Notes under the pieces: model-generated
Told to the model about the DNA's origin: nothing
Database searches by the model: none
The model's input: the letters and a program-made list of their open reading frames with translations, nothing else
Shown here: positions 9,959 through 19,021 of the stretch, in pieces
How the letters are laid out: the number at the start of each line of letters is the position of its first letter
Numbering within the stretch: position 1 is the first letter of the stretch
Translations under genes and position numbers: made by a program
From: Acinetobacter soli
GTDB taxonomy: Bacteria > Pseudomonadota > Gammaproteobacteria > Pseudomonadales > Moraxellaceae
DNA: 64,000 nucleotides
Reading direction: 5' to 3'
NCBI RefSeq assembly: GCF_000760595.1
Contig: NZ_BBNM01000005.1
Location: forward strand, 1-64,000

Positions 9959-10040
9959 TATTTTGATTCAAGATATTCTCTCTTGGATTGCCTCATATTT
10001 TGCGGTATAAAAGTTCAAGGTTCTCTTGATTTATTTCGCC

Positions 10041-10865
10041 ATGATCTATCAGATTCATCACTTGCACTGTGGCACGATGTGTCCGGTTTGCGCACCTCTT
10101 GTCGGTCAATCGGGATGGCGAGCACATATCATTTGTCATTGCTTGTTGCTCGAAACAGATCAGGGATTAGTACTTATCGATACCGGTTTAGGCATTCAGG
10201 ATTATCTTCATCCCAAGCAGCGGATTGGGTCTTTCTTGTTAGATATTGGTCAAATCGAACTCAATTTTGAATACAGTGCCATTCAGCAAATCCAAAAATT
10301 GGGATTTAGTGCAAAAGACGTCCGACATATTTTTGTTACGCATTTAGATTTTGATCATGCGGGAGGAATATCAGATTTTCCTGAAGCAACTGTGCATGTA
10401 CTGGCGTCTGAATTTAACGCCACACAGTCATTTAATTTAAAAAACCGTCTACGATACAAAACCGCTCAGTTTAAAAAGCATCGTTACTGGAACTTTGTAG
10501 AACATACGCAGGGTGAACCTTGGTTTAATTTTGAGAAGGTTCAGGCTGCCCCACAGTTTAACGACGAGATTTTAATGATTCCTCTTCTGGGACACTCCGC
10601 TGGTCATTGTGGGATTGCCATTAAACACTATCAGCGCGGCTGGACACTTTTTTGTGGTGATGCCTATTTTTCTCATCAACAGCTTAAACCAGACTATAAA
10701 CAAAAAGGACTGGCGCTTTTTGAGCGTGTACTGGCATATGACAACAAGAATCGATTACATAATTTGGCGCGTTTACAGCATATGGCACAGCATGAGCCTG
10801 AGATCGAGCTCATTTGTGCACATGATGTGGTGGAGTTTGAACGTTACAGAGCCTTAGATAAATAA
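10041..10865 (+). CDS. Metallo-beta-lactamase-fold hydrolase
   Basis: 275-residue protein of the MBL superfamily, close in form to lactonase-like and glyoxalase II-like members. The metal motif is THLDFDHAGG. The usual HxHxDH appears as HLDFDH, with Asp in place of the second His, as seen in some lactonase-like families. Later ligands are plausible in LGHSAGHCG, FCGDAY and the C-terminal CAHDVVEF. The ATG at 10041 is preferred over a TTG 15 bases earlier because the protein then starts with a normal MBL strand. The substrate is unknown; quorum-signal lactonase activity is possible but unproven. No partner gene: it converges on the SPOR gene. Confidence 0.8.
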   Translation: MIYQIHHLHCGTMCPVCAPLVGQSGWRAHIICHCLLLETDQGLVLIDTGLGIQDYLHPKQRIGSFLLDIGQIELNFEYSAIQQIQKLGFSAKDVRHIFVTHLDFDHAGGISDFPEATVHVLASEFNATQSFNLKNRLRYKTAQFKKHRYWNFVEHTQGEPWFNFEKVQAAPQFNDEILMIPLLGHSAGHCGIAIKHYQRGWTLFCGDAYFSHQQLKPDYKQKGLALFERVLAYDNKNRLHNLARLQHMAQHEPEIELICAHDVVEFERYRALDK

Positions 10866-10909
10866 ATATCTAATCATACACACCCAGCTTCAATATTATT
10901 TTTAGAGCA

Positions 10910-11917
10910 TTAACGTTGATCTAAAGGAACCCAGTCGATCACCCAAGCAGATTTCATGTTCAAACTTGGATCTGTCACAATTTTCTTGCGCGCTGCATCG
11001 GCCGCATCACGATCTTTCGATGGTCCGACCATAATCCGAATCCCTTTAGATGTTGGGCTCGTCGTGACTTTATAACCTTTTGCACGCAGCTTTGACACCA
11101 CTGCATCTGCATTGGCCTGATTGGCTGCAAGTGCTACCTGCACCATCCAGTTTTTATCTCCATGCTCCAGCAATTCACGTGCTTTCTCTGCTTCGGCTTT
11201 TTTCTTGGCATCTTCTTTCTTGGCGTCGTCTTCTTTACGCTTTTTATCTTCCTGTGCTTTTTTCTCAGCTTCGGCTTTGCGTTTAGCCTCTGATACTTTT
11301 TTCTCAGCATCAAGCTGACGCTGTTTTTCGTCCGCGGCTTTTTTATCGGCATCGGCTTTACGCTTGGCTTCTTGCTCTTTCTTGAGCTGATCGGCTTTTT
11401 TTTGCGCGTCAGCTGCTAAACGTTGCTGCTCAAGTGTTTTTTTTTCTGCCTCACGCTTTTGCGTGTCTACACTGGCTGTAGATTTAGTGCTTTGAGCGGT
11501 ATTTTTCTTTTCTTCGACTACTTCAGGCGGAATATTGTCAGAACTTTGCTGAGCAGCTTGGCGACGTGCATTGATGGCAGCATATTCCTCTGCGGCCTTA
11601 CGCGCGGCATCTGCCTCGGCCTGTTGCTGCATGGCTAAAAATTCAGCTGCACGTGCTTCTTGCTCGGCAACTGATTTCTCCCGCGCACGACGTTGCTGTT
11701 CAAGTAATTTCTTCTCTGTTTCAACATCAACTGTCATGGACTGCAATTGTACGGGCGCAGTTGAATTGGCATCTTTTGTGGTTTGTTCCACTTTTTGCTG
11801 TTGTTCTTCAACGTGTGTCTGATGTATTTCTTCTTTGCCTTTGAGTAGCAACGCAGCCAACAATACCCCACCACCCAATAAAACAACGCCACCCATCCAA
11901 CGCTGTTTGCTGTTCAT
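10910..11917 (-). CDS. SPOR-domain cell-division-associated membrane protein (DedD-like)
   Basis: 335 residues from the ATG at 11917, which overlaps the folC stop as ATGA; a second ATG at 11923 is possible. One N-terminal transmembrane helix (about residues 8-27) leads to a long charged Ala/Lys/Glu-rich, largely coiled-coil spacer, then a SPOR domain in the last 75 residues (NWMVQVALAANQANADAV and IRIMVGPSKDRDAA). SPOR domains bind denuded peptidoglycan strands and bring proteins to the division septum. Position after accD-folC is the usual place of dedD. The spacer is highly repetitive in composition and will align poorly between strains. Confidence 0.85.
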   Translation of the reverse strand: MNSKQRWMGGVVLLGGGVLLAALLLKGKEEIHQTHVEEQQQKVEQTTKDANSTAPVQLQSMTVDVETEKKLLEQQRRAREKSVAEQEARAAEFLAMQQQAEADAARKAAEEYAAINARRQAAQQSSDNIPPEVVEEKKNTAQSTKSTASVDTQKREAEKKTLEQQRLAADAQKKADQLKKEQEAKRKADADKKAADEKQRQLDAEKKVSEAKRKAEAEKKAQEDKKRKEDDAKKEDAKKKAEAEKARELLEHGDKNWMVQVALAANQANADAVVSKLRAKGYKVTTSPTSKGIRIMVGPSKDRDAADAARKKIVTDPSLNMKSAWVIDWVPLDQR

Positions 11918-13200
11918 TGACATTCTTCCAAATACTCCCAAACCGCTTCTAATGTATGAAACGATCCACAAACCAAAATCAACTGATGCGGTTTAACCTT
12001 CGCAATTGCAGTGCTAAATGCGTCTTGAATGCTGTCAAATGTTTGAGTTGTTTGATCTTTCAATGCATGCATGAGGTGTTCGAGCGATGCAGCACGCGGG
12101 TTATTCAGCGGCGCTACATGCCAACTCGTAATGGCAGGTTTAAGCAAATCAACCACGGTTGAGATGTCTTTATCTGCCAGCATCGAAAAGACAGCAATCA
12201 CTTCTGTGTATTGTTTATTGTATTCTAAGAAATTTCGCAATTGCTTTAACAAAAAATCAACACCATGCCCATTATGGCCAGCATCAAAAATAACGGTCTT
12301 TTGCTCAATATTTCGTAGTTCAAAGCGGCCTGAGAGTTTAGCGTTTTGAATACCTTGGCAAATTGCATCCTGCGAGACTGTAACGTCACTCATCAAGATT
12401 GCTGCAACTGCGGTGGCTATATTTTCAACTGCCAACGAACCTGTAGGAAGTTGTAGCGTCACTCCCGCACTGGCAAATTGCCAAGTGTTGGGTGTCTCTG
12501 CAAGCTGATAGAAATAATCACGCTGTGCAACTTGCAAGTTGGCACGGCATTCTGCGGCTTTGCTTGCAATTGCATCGGGAAGCGTTTGTAGCCCGCCAAA
12601 CACAACCGGAATGTCAGGACGGATAATTCCTGCTTTTTCAAAGGCAATTTTTTCGATGGTTTCGCCGAGCCAATCGGTATGATCGAGTCCGATATTGGTA
12701 ATGACCGCGACATCAGGGTCAATCACATTGACCACATCAAGACGTCCACCCAAGCCAACTTCAAGCACCCAAATATCGCAGGCTTGTTTCTGAAAGATCA
12801 AAAATGCCGCCAATGTGGTGGCTTCAAAAAATGACAGGCTTAAACCACATTCACGGCGCGCCTGATCCACTTGAACAAATGCTTCAATAAGTTCCTGATC
12901 GGTTGCTTCTTGACCTGCCAGCTTAACGCGCTCGTTAAAGCGGTAAATATGCGGAGATTGATATAACCCCACCTTGTAGCCTTGTGCCTGTAGTATAGAC
13001 GCCAAAACAGTGGTGGTTGAGCCTTTGCCATTGGTACCGGCAACGGTAAATATCTTGGCTGAGGGCTGTGTTACCCCCAGTTTTTGGGCCACAGGGAGGA
13101 CGCGCTCTAGGCCCAAATCAATCCCTGTAACATGAACATGGCCCCAGTACGTGAGCCATGTCATTAAATCATCATTTATACGTGGAGCGTCAAGTTTCAA
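11914..13200 (-). CDS. folC: Bifunctional dihydrofolate synthase / folylpolyglutamate synthase
   Basis: 428-residue Mur-ligase-like ATPase that adds glutamate to dihydropteroate and then to reduced folates. The P-loop GTNGKGST is at 55-62. The ligase motifs EVGLGGRLDVVN and TNIGLDHTDWLG and the C-terminal FDAGHNGHG are all present. It overlaps accD by 4 bp upstream and the SPOR gene by 4 bp downstream, so translation of the three is probably coupled. Length is normal. Confidence 0.96.
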   Translation of the reverse strand: MKLDAPRINDDLMTWLTYWGHVHVTGIDLGLERVLPVAQKLGVTQPSAKIFTVAGTNGKGSTTTVLASILQAQGYKVGLYQSPHIYRFNERVKLAGQEATDQELIEAFVQVDQARRECGLSLSFFEATTLAAFLIFQKQACDIWVLEVGLGGRLDVVNVIDPDVAVITNIGLDHTDWLGETIEKIAFEKAGIIRPDIPVVFGGLQTLPDAIASKAAECRANLQVAQRDYFYQLAETPNTWQFASAGVTLQLPTGSLAVENIATAVAAILMSDVTVSQDAICQGIQNAKLSGRFELRNIEQKTVIFDAGHNGHGVDFLLKQLRNFLEYNKQYTEVIAVFSMLADKDISTVVDLLKPAITSWHVAPLNNPRAASLEHLMHALKDQTTQTFDSIQDAFSTAIAKVKPHQLILVCGSFHTLEAVWEYLEECQ

Positions 13201-14093
13201 GGCAAGTTCATCAGCTTAGATACAATGCGAGATACAGTATCACGTAATGCATGACGATGAACAATTTGATCGACCACACCATGATCAAGCAAGTATTCAG
13301 CGCGCTGGAACGGCTCTTCTAATGTTTCACGTACGGTTTGCTCAATCACTCGCTTACCAGCAAAGCCGATCATGGCTTTAGGCTCGGCAATGTGCACATC
13401 GCCCAGCATCGCCAAAGATGCAGTTACACCGCCGTAAACTGGATGAGTCAATACCACGATATACGGCAATCCTGCATCTTTCATACGCTGAATTGCAGCA
13501 GATGTACGCGCCATTTGCATGAGCGACAACATACCTTCTTGCATACGTGCGCCGCCTGATGCAGCAAAACAGATCAAGGCTTGTTTTTGCTCAATTGCAC
13601 GTTCGGCTGCTTGAACAAAACGATCCCCTACAACCGTACCCATTGAGCCACCCATAAAGTCAAACTCAAATGCACAGGCAATCATTGGAACATTATTAAG
13701 TGTACCCTGCATCACCACCAAAGCTTCAGTTTCACCTGTTTTGGTTTGCGCTTCACGCATACGCTCTGGATAAGGTTTGCTGTCGATGAATTTAAGAGGA
13801 TCTTTGGCTGCAAATTCCTGACCCAACTCGGTGGTCACCTGATCAAAGAACCATGTCAAACGATCACGAGCTTTCATGCGCAAGTGTTCATCGCATGACG
13901 GACACACATAGGCATTGAATGCAATGGCAGTACGAGTAACCAGTGCATGACATTCAGGACATTCAATTGTCGGTTCAGTCGAAGTGGCTTTAAGGGCTTG
14001 CTGCTCATTGGCAACCTTGATTCCCGGCACTTGACGTTGTGTCCATGGCGTCGATGGGTTTAGGATTTTACCTGGTTTCACTTCTTGATTCAT
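13197..14093 (-). CDS. accD: Acetyl-CoA carboxylase carboxyltransferase subunit beta
   Basis: 298 residues. Together with AccA it forms the carboxyltransferase that moves CO2 from biotin to acetyl-CoA, the first committed step of fatty acid synthesis. An N-terminal zinc ribbon is visible as C45, C48, C64 and C67 (same spacing as E. coli), followed by the crotonase-like carboxyltransferase fold with [10 protein letters not shown] and [10 protein letters not shown]. The start ATG overlaps the trpA stop (ATGA) and the end overlaps folC. The trpA-accD-folC order is common in gammaproteobacteria. Confidence 0.96.
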   Translation of the reverse strand: MNQEVKPGKILNPSTPWTQRQVPGIKVANEQQALKATSTEPTIECPECHALVTRTAIAFNAYVCPSCDEHLRMKARDRLTWFFDQVTTELGQEFAAKDPLKFIDSKPYPERMREAQTKTGETEALVVMQGTLNNVPMIACAFEFDFMGGSMGTVVGDRFVQAAERAIEQKQALICFAASGGARMQEGMLSLMQMARTSAAIQRMKDAGLPYIVVLTHPVYGGVTASLAMLGDVHIAEPKAMIGFAGKRVIEQTVRETLEEPFQRAEYLLDHGVVDQIVHRHALRDTVSRIVSKLMNLP

Positions 14094-14893
14094 ACTAACT
14101 CATCGAGCGCAGCTCGAAGCTCCTTGACTTTATTGACCGTTTGTTCAACCGCTTGGTCGATTGCTAACGTAGCAAAAGGTTTAACAAAAGCACTTCCCAC
14201 AATCACGGCGTCTGCAACTTCACCCATTGCTTTGGCTGAGGCTGCATCACTAATTCCAAATCCGACACCCACCGGAATCGAGGTTTTGGTTTTAATTTTT
14301 GCAATGCGCGCTGCAGCTTCTGCAACATCGAGCGTCGCCGCACCCGTCACACCTTTGAGCGATACGTAGTAGATAAAACCACTGGCCTGATTGACCACAT
14401 GCTGAATACGCTCATCGGTCGAGGTTGGCGCCAGCAAGAAAATCTGATCCATATCGTGCTGTTTCAGCACAACATCAAACTCTTTGGCTTCTTCTGGGGG
14501 TAAATCCACAAGCAATACACCATCGACACCGCATTCTTTAGCGTATGCAGCAAACTTTTCGTAACCGATGACTTCAACTGGATTGAGATAGCCCATCAAG
14601 ACCACAGGCGTTTCCTGATCTTTCTCACGAAACGCTTTGATCATATTCAAGGCATCCATCGTACTGGTTCCACCTGCCAATGCACGTTCGGCAGCCAATG
14701 CAATCACTGGACCATCCGCCATTGGATCGGAAAAAGGTAAACCAAGCTCGATGACATCAACACCAGCTTCGACCATCTGATGCAACAATGGCACAGTAAC
14801 CTGTGGCTGTGGATCACCTGCCATCACATATGAAACCAGTGCTTTACGTTGTTTGGATTTAAGCTGTTCAAAACGGGTGGCGAGACGTGACAT
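14090..14893 (-). CDS. trpA: Tryptophan synthase alpha chain
   Basis: 267 residues from the ATG at 14893; an in-frame upstream start at 14953 adds 20 residues unlike the family. TrpA cleaves indole-3-glycerol phosphate and passes indole through a tunnel to TrpB. The catalytic residues E49 and D60 are in [16 protein letters not shown] at the same positions as in enterobacterial TrpA. The phosphate-binding GVGFGISD and GSAFVKPF are present. It heads the trpA-accD-folC-SPOR block, while trpB and trpF lie 4-6 kb away on the same strand, so the pathway genes are split here by regulator and DUF genes. Confidence 0.97.
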   Translation of the reverse strand: MSRLATRFEQLKSKQRKALVSYVMAGDPQPQVTVPLLHQMVEAGVDVIELGLPFSDPMADGPVIALAAERALAGGTSTMDALNMIKAFREKDQETPVVLMGYLNPVEVIGYEKFAAYAKECGVDGVLLVDLPPEEAKEFDVVLKQHDMDQIFLLAPTSTDERIQHVVNQASGFIYYVSLKGVTGAATLDVAEAAARIAKIKTKTSIPVGVGFGISDAASAKAMGEVADAVIVGSAFVKPFATLAIDQAVEQTVNKVKELRAALDELV

Positions 14894-15278
14894 AGGGTTG
14901 TGCTTTCCTTGATTATTTAAAACTGAGGAGTTGTTTGTAGAAATACAAGACACCGCATTTTAACGCTATTTTTTGTTCATTGAACAGTATCGACATTGTG
15001 CGATGCATTTATCTTTAGTATTTCATACAACCCATGGCGTACATTTATCAATATTTTGACTTATTTCTCAATGATCAAAGCTTCCTATTTTTTAAAATAC
15101 TATTGTGTACATTCGATGCAGCTTTGTTCAGAAATAATTAAAAAAACAAACTAAAATATAGAGTTATATGATTAGGTAAAATTTTAAAGTCACCATTTTG
15201 ATTGTTCAAAATAGCTTTTTTGATTTTCTTGATGATTATGGACAGTTGAATGACAAGAAAAACTGTCTGAGAACTGGT
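14894..15278 (-). other. Intergenic region between trpA and the AraC-type gene
   Basis: 385 AT-rich bases. It must hold the trpA promoter. I see no ORF with coding character, no leader peptide and no terminator-antiterminator pair. A seven-pair inverted repeat GACAGTT/AACTGTC (15241-15267) lies next to the end of the AraC-type gene but has no T-run on that strand. Confidence 0.5.
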
Positions 15279-16337
15279 CTATTTTGAAGTATGAGTTGCT
15301 GAATTAACACGGTGACGATCGCGAAATTGTTTCGGTGTTTCCCCCGTCCAGCGTTTAAAGGCACGGCCAAAGGCGCTCTGGTCGGCATAGCCTAATAATT
15401 CAGCAATTTCTGAAAGCCGGCGCGATTGTTTCAAATATAATTGGCTTTGCTGTAACCGAAATTCATCGACGATTTCCTGAAAATTGAGTGCATGCTGCTT
15501 GAGATGGCGCTGTAAGGTTCGTTCGGAGATATGCATTTGCTGTGCAACGTAAGCTTGCAAAATCTCGTTTTTCTCTCGAAAAGCCTGTGCGATGAGGCCC
15601 CAGATGCGCTGCTTGAGCTGTTGCTGACGATATTCTAGAGAATCTGATGCACGCAAACTTTGCTGTGCCTGATTGGACAAGATTTGATTGAGTTGCTGAT
15701 CTGCACCAAAACTGCGTGCTTTTAAGACGCGTTCTGAAAAATAAATACGATAGTCACCAGAGACGACTGCTGCGGCGCAGTGATAGAAACGTGAATAATG
15801 CATGAGCGGCAAAGTAGGTAAAAAGCCGAGCTGAACCTGTGTTGGAGGAACCAGAGGCTCCTGTACAATGATTTGTGCAATTTTAAAAATAAGTGCCTGA
15901 TTCAGTTCGTACACCTCCCGATAGTCAATCCAGAGTGCTCCCCAACTGACCTGTATTTCTTGATCATGTTCGATAATTTTAAGCTGCTCAACATTGGTTT
16001 GCTTAAAAATGAGGGAATAATATTGTTCAAGCAGTAACAGCGCCTGCTGAAGATTTAAGCTGGTTGATGCGAGATAACCCATCAGCCCCACATCTTGAAG
16101 TGTGGCATGTTCGGCTAAAATTAAACTGACGGGTCTTGCAAGCACGGTTTGCATTTGCCTGAGCAGACGCACATAGGTGTCTATGTCAAATCCTTGCTCA
16201 TCATTTCCATCGAGTGCTTTAGAGAAGCTCTGCCAGTCCACTGCGCGTTCTGTACACTCAGCCAGATGCTCAAGCTGATAATGCCGTCGAACCCGTTCGA
16301 GTAAACGAAGATAACCAATAATGATTTTTAATGACAT
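15279..16337 (-). CDS. AraC-family transcriptional regulator
   Basis: 352 residues from the ATG at 16337; the longer frame would run into the divergent gene and has no family resemblance before MSLKIIIGYL. The N-terminal about 220 residues look like the ligand-binding domain common in AraC regulators of lipid and aromatic metabolism (PF12625 type). The C-terminal about 100 residues are a paired helix-turn-helix domain ending in RRLSEIAELLGYADQ, SAFGRAFKRW and TGETPKQFR, typical of AraC. It is divergent from a PF10118 hydrolase gene about 100 bp away, which is the most likely target. Inducer unknown. Confidence 0.88.
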   Translation of the reverse strand: MSLKIIIGYLRLLERVRRHYQLEHLAECTERAVDWQSFSKALDGNDEQGFDIDTYVRLLRQMQTVLARPVSLILAEHATLQDVGLMGYLASTSLNLQQALLLLEQYYSLIFKQTNVEQLKIIEHDQEIQVSWGALWIDYREVYELNQALIFKIAQIIVQEPLVPPTQVQLGFLPTLPLMHYSRFYHCAAAVVSGDYRIYFSERVLKARSFGADQQLNQILSNQAQQSLRASDSLEYRQQQLKQRIWGLIAQAFREKNEILQAYVAQQMHISERTLQRHLKQHALNFQEIVDEFRLQQSQLYLKQSRRLSEIAELLGYADQSAFGRAFKRWTGETPKQFRDRHRVNSATHTSK

Positions 16338-16451
16338 GATGCGCGCTCTGATGTCCCTGTCGCTATTTGTATAAAAATTGGCAATAACTGTCAAAACAAA
16401 CCAGACGATTGTCGCCATACTGAACTGAATCAGTCGATGAGAATTAAAACA

Positions 16452-17327
16452 ATGAACGCACATGTCCAGTATCAGGTCGATCCGGTGGTTCGTATGCATT
16501 TGGATTTTAAACTCGAAGATGTTCCGCGCTTCTGGTTTGCTGGCGATCCTTTTCGAACCAGGATCTTCGATGCCTTGAGTCTGACTTTTCCAGAAGGCGA
16601 ACGCTATTTCATTGAATGTGTTCGTATGTTTCGAGACAAGCTTCAAGATGAAGACTTACAAGCTCGCGTTGCCGATTTTATTAAACAAGAAGCTCAGCAT
16701 GGCATTGCGCACGATAAAATGAATCAACTGATGAAGTTACAGGGAATGCCTGTCGATCAGTTTACAGCAACCCTTAAAAAGATCTTCCGTTTCGAGCTCA
16801 CGCGACGCTCCAAGCAATACAATATCGCCATGACGGCGGCCGCCGAACATTTAACAGCGTTAATGGCCGACACTTTTTATCGTAAAAAAGCGACTCTGGA
16901 GAATGTTCATCCATATGTACGTGCGTTGTTGGCTTGGCATGCCATTGAAGAGATGGAACACCGTGATGTGGCGTTTGATGTGATGAAACAGGTGGGTGAA
17001 GTCCCTGAAGCAACACGTAAACTGGCGTTGGTGATCACAACACTGCTGATGTCTGGTTTTACCATGTACCGCGCCAATGTGATGCTGCGCTGTGATGGTT
17101 TTACTGCGCGTGAACGCTTGCAGTTATTTCGACGTGGCTTGCCTTGGTTTATTGGCCCAAATGGCATTTTAACTGCCATGAAACAACCTTATAAAGATTG
17201 GTTTAAAGCCGATTTTCATCCGAGTCAGCATGCGGTGATTCATCAATATGAGGTCTGGGTAAAAACCTTTGAAGCAACCCGCGATCCAATTGTAGCCGGT
17301 CAGGCATTTTGGGAAGCAGGCCACTAG
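16452..17327 (+). CDS. PF10118-type predicted metal-dependent hydrolase
   Basis: 291 residues from the ATG at 16452; an ATG at 16437 in the same frame is an alternative, and neither has a strong ribosome site. All-helical protein with EAQHGIAHDK near residue 75 and HAIEEMEHRDVAFDV near residue 165. These paired Glu/His helices resemble di-iron ferritin-like enzymes, although the family is named metal-dependent hydrolase. Function is not established. The divergent AraC-type regulator suggests inducible expression, perhaps in lipid or xenobiotic metabolism. Confidence 0.78.
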   Translation: MNAHVQYQVDPVVRMHLDFKLEDVPRFWFAGDPFRTRIFDALSLTFPEGERYFIECVRMFRDKLQDEDLQARVADFIKQEAQHGIAHDKMNQLMKLQGMPVDQFTATLKKIFRFELTRRSKQYNIAMTAAAEHLTALMADTFYRKKATLENVHPYVRALLAWHAIEEMEHRDVAFDVMKQVGEVPEATRKLALVITTLLMSGFTMYRANVMLRCDGFTARERLQLFRRGLPWFIGPNGILTAMKQPYKDWFKADFHPSQHAVIHQYEVWVKTFEATRDPIVAGQAFWEAGH

Positions 17328-17338
17328 GCCTGCCTCGT
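17314..17338 (+). terminator. Hairpin at the end of the PF10118 gene
   Basis: GCAGGCC/GGCCTGC with a four-base loop overlaps the stop codon and is followed by a T-rich tract interrupted by CG and CGC. Probable terminator. Confidence 0.5.
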
Positions 17339-17346
17339 TTTCGCTT

Positions 17347-18405
17347 TTACCATTTGGCATAATGCTGTTCGAGCAAACCAAACTCCTGCTCGAACTCAAG
17401 ACGGTCTTGACCTTCTATGTCGATAGTGCCACTGATTCTGGCTTGCCACTGACTAAAACGGCTGCCTACCATTCGTAGATTCAGATTTTCATAGCGTCGC
17501 CAGCCTGTGGTGACCTTCAAGTTGAGTTTGCGATCAAGAGAATGTATCTGCCAGTGATGTGCATCCAGTTGTTCAAATAAAACATCTGCTACAGGATAAA
17601 GTACACCGTTGACCCAGATACAGTTTTCGTTACCAAAACTTTCATTTACGCCCGATGCCAGATTAATTCCAATTTTTTGATCTTGTGAATGCCAGAAATT
17701 ACAAGATAACCAGAACCATGCTGTCTCTGGACGCAAGAATCCGCAGGTATCATCAAGTGATGCCATGCTCTTCTGATCAAATTCAATTAATTGTCCCTGT
17801 TTATTGGTAAAACATCCTTCAACCGTCAGTGCAGTTTTTTTATGCGTATAGGTCCAGCCGTTGATCCCATTGGGAGAACACAAACTCAAAGCTTGGGTGC
17901 CTGCACAAAAAATACGTGCACTGAGAAGAATTTCACCATAGCGGGTGACACGGATATAACGAACGCCATTTGCATGCTGCATATCTAGCTCAAATGCTGA
18001 TGCATAAAAAAAGCTATGGTTAAACAGCGGTTGCTCATCGACTTGTGTTTTACGGGCAAAGGGTTGTAGCGCGTTCCATTCAAGCACTTCTTGGGTGGCA
18101 TGATTATACAAATAAAAAAAACCGTGTCCGGCCCAACCAATGTCTGCAATCGCGACACCTAAGGTATAGTGCTGATGCTGAATACTACAAAACTTAAACT
18201 TTTTATATTTTATTTTTTTACGCCATCCCCGCTCTACCTTGCCATAAGGTGATTTATAGATGTAGCGTTCGGTACTAATAGCAGACGGTTGCTGGGAAAA
18301 ACGTCCAAATCGCGGCTGACCGTTGTCCTGAATTAAATCCATGTATTCGGCTCCATGACGAAGCACACTCCTTTCAAATCGCTGATTTATTCTTGGGCTT
18401 ATCAA
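17347..18405 (-). CDS. DUF2804 family protein
   Basis: 352 residues, cytosolic by composition, with many aromatic residues and beta strands and no signal peptide. Patterns such as DIGWAGHGFFYLY, GINGWTYTHKK and an FWLSCNFWHSQD segment fit the DUF2804 family (PF10974), which has no known activity but is related in fold to proteins acting on hydrophobic substrates. The start is uncertain: a second ATG at 18342 (MDLIQDNG) is possible. It converges on the PF10118 gene and follows the DUF1543 gene on the same strand with 37 bp between them. Confidence 0.7.
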   Translation of the reverse strand: MISPRINQRFERSVLRHGAEYMDLIQDNGQPRFGRFSQQPSAISTERYIYKSPYGKVERGWRKKIKYKKFKFCSIQHQHYTLGVAIADIGWAGHGFFYLYNHATQEVLEWNALQPFARKTQVDEQPLFNHSFFYASAFELDMQHANGVRYIRVTRYGEILLSARIFCAGTQALSLCSPNGINGWTYTHKKTALTVEGCFTNKQGQLIEFDQKSMASLDDTCGFLRPETAWFWLSCNFWHSQDQKIGINLASGVNESFGNENCIWVNGVLYPVADVLFEQLDAHHWQIHSLDRKLNLKVTTGWRRYENLNLRMVGSRFSQWQARISGTIDIEGQDRLEFEQEFGLLEQHYAKW

Positions 18406-18442
18406 TATATGATTTATTATTACAACTTTAGTCTAAGAGAAC

Positions 18443-18958
18443 TCACTCTAAAATTAAATAAGTATTTTCCCAAACGGTCGAAATAAACGTGCCCTCACTC
18501 AAATGCAGATATCGCCCAGCCACGTGGTCGACTGGAATACAATCATCGATATCCAAAATACGATCGGTGTGGCCTTTTTGCCAAAATGTCGGCAGTAAAG
18601 TCTTGGCTTGCTGTTTGGCTTCTGAAGCGCTCTGTGCCACCACAAATTTATAACGATGAAGCTCACCAAATTCATCTGGACAATAACCGCCTAAATTGAT
18701 TAAAAAAAGTTTGAGATCGTCGTGACGCGGCTGATGCTGTGCAAATTCAATTTTGTAACTATGCGCATGTTGTTTCACGCCATTTAATTTTGCCCACGCG
18801 TCGATATGCAGGCCTTTTTGCTCACCAAACCATGCAGCCTTTAACTGCGGATAAATATCTTTAAGATCATCGCCGATTGCAAATACGACATCATGCACTT
18901 CGGTATTTGCACGCGCATGGCGTCCGCCGAGCATCACCATATATAAACTGGGCATCAT
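18443..18958 (-). CDS. DUF1543 family protein
   Basis: 171 residues. The start is one of two adjacent ATGs (18958 preferred) placed after AGAGGAAAA, a good ribosome site. The N-terminus MPSLYMVMLGGRHARAN and HDVVFAIGDDL are typical of DUF1543. The protein seems to hold two copies of a small alpha/beta unit, the second from about residue 90 (LFLINLGGYCPDEFGELH). Cytosolic, function unknown. It lies downstream of trpB but is separated from it by a terminator-like hairpin. Confidence 0.75.
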   Translation of the reverse strand: MMPSLYMVMLGGRHARANTEVHDVVFAIGDDLKDIYPQLKAAWFGEQKGLHIDAWAKLNGVKQHAHSYKIEFAQHQPRHDDLKLFLINLGGYCPDEFGELHRYKFVVAQSASEAKQQAKTLLPTFWQKGHTDRILDIDDCIPVDHVAGRYLHLSEGTFISTVWENTYLILE

Positions 18959-18970
18959 TTTTCCTCTCAA

Positions 18971-19002
18971 AAAAAATGGGCCACCTCAGTCGCCCATTTT
19001 GA
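18971..19002 (-). terminator. Hairpin between trpB and the DUF1543 gene
   Basis: AAAATGGGC/GCCCATTTT, nine pairs around a ten-base loop, followed on the minus strand by eight T. It is 20 bp past the trpB stop and just before the DUF1543 ribosome site, so it may end or attenuate the trpFB transcript. Confidence 0.75.
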
Positions 19003-19021
19003 TTTTATAACCGGGGGATCA

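Noticed and set aside
15241-15267. GACAGTT/AACTGTC inverted repeat after the AraC-type gene
   Set aside because: Loop of 13 and no T-run on the minus strand; could be chance in AT-rich DNA.
14894-15278. Trp leader/attenuator upstream of trpA
   Set aside because: No short ORF with consecutive Trp codons and no competing hairpins could be found.
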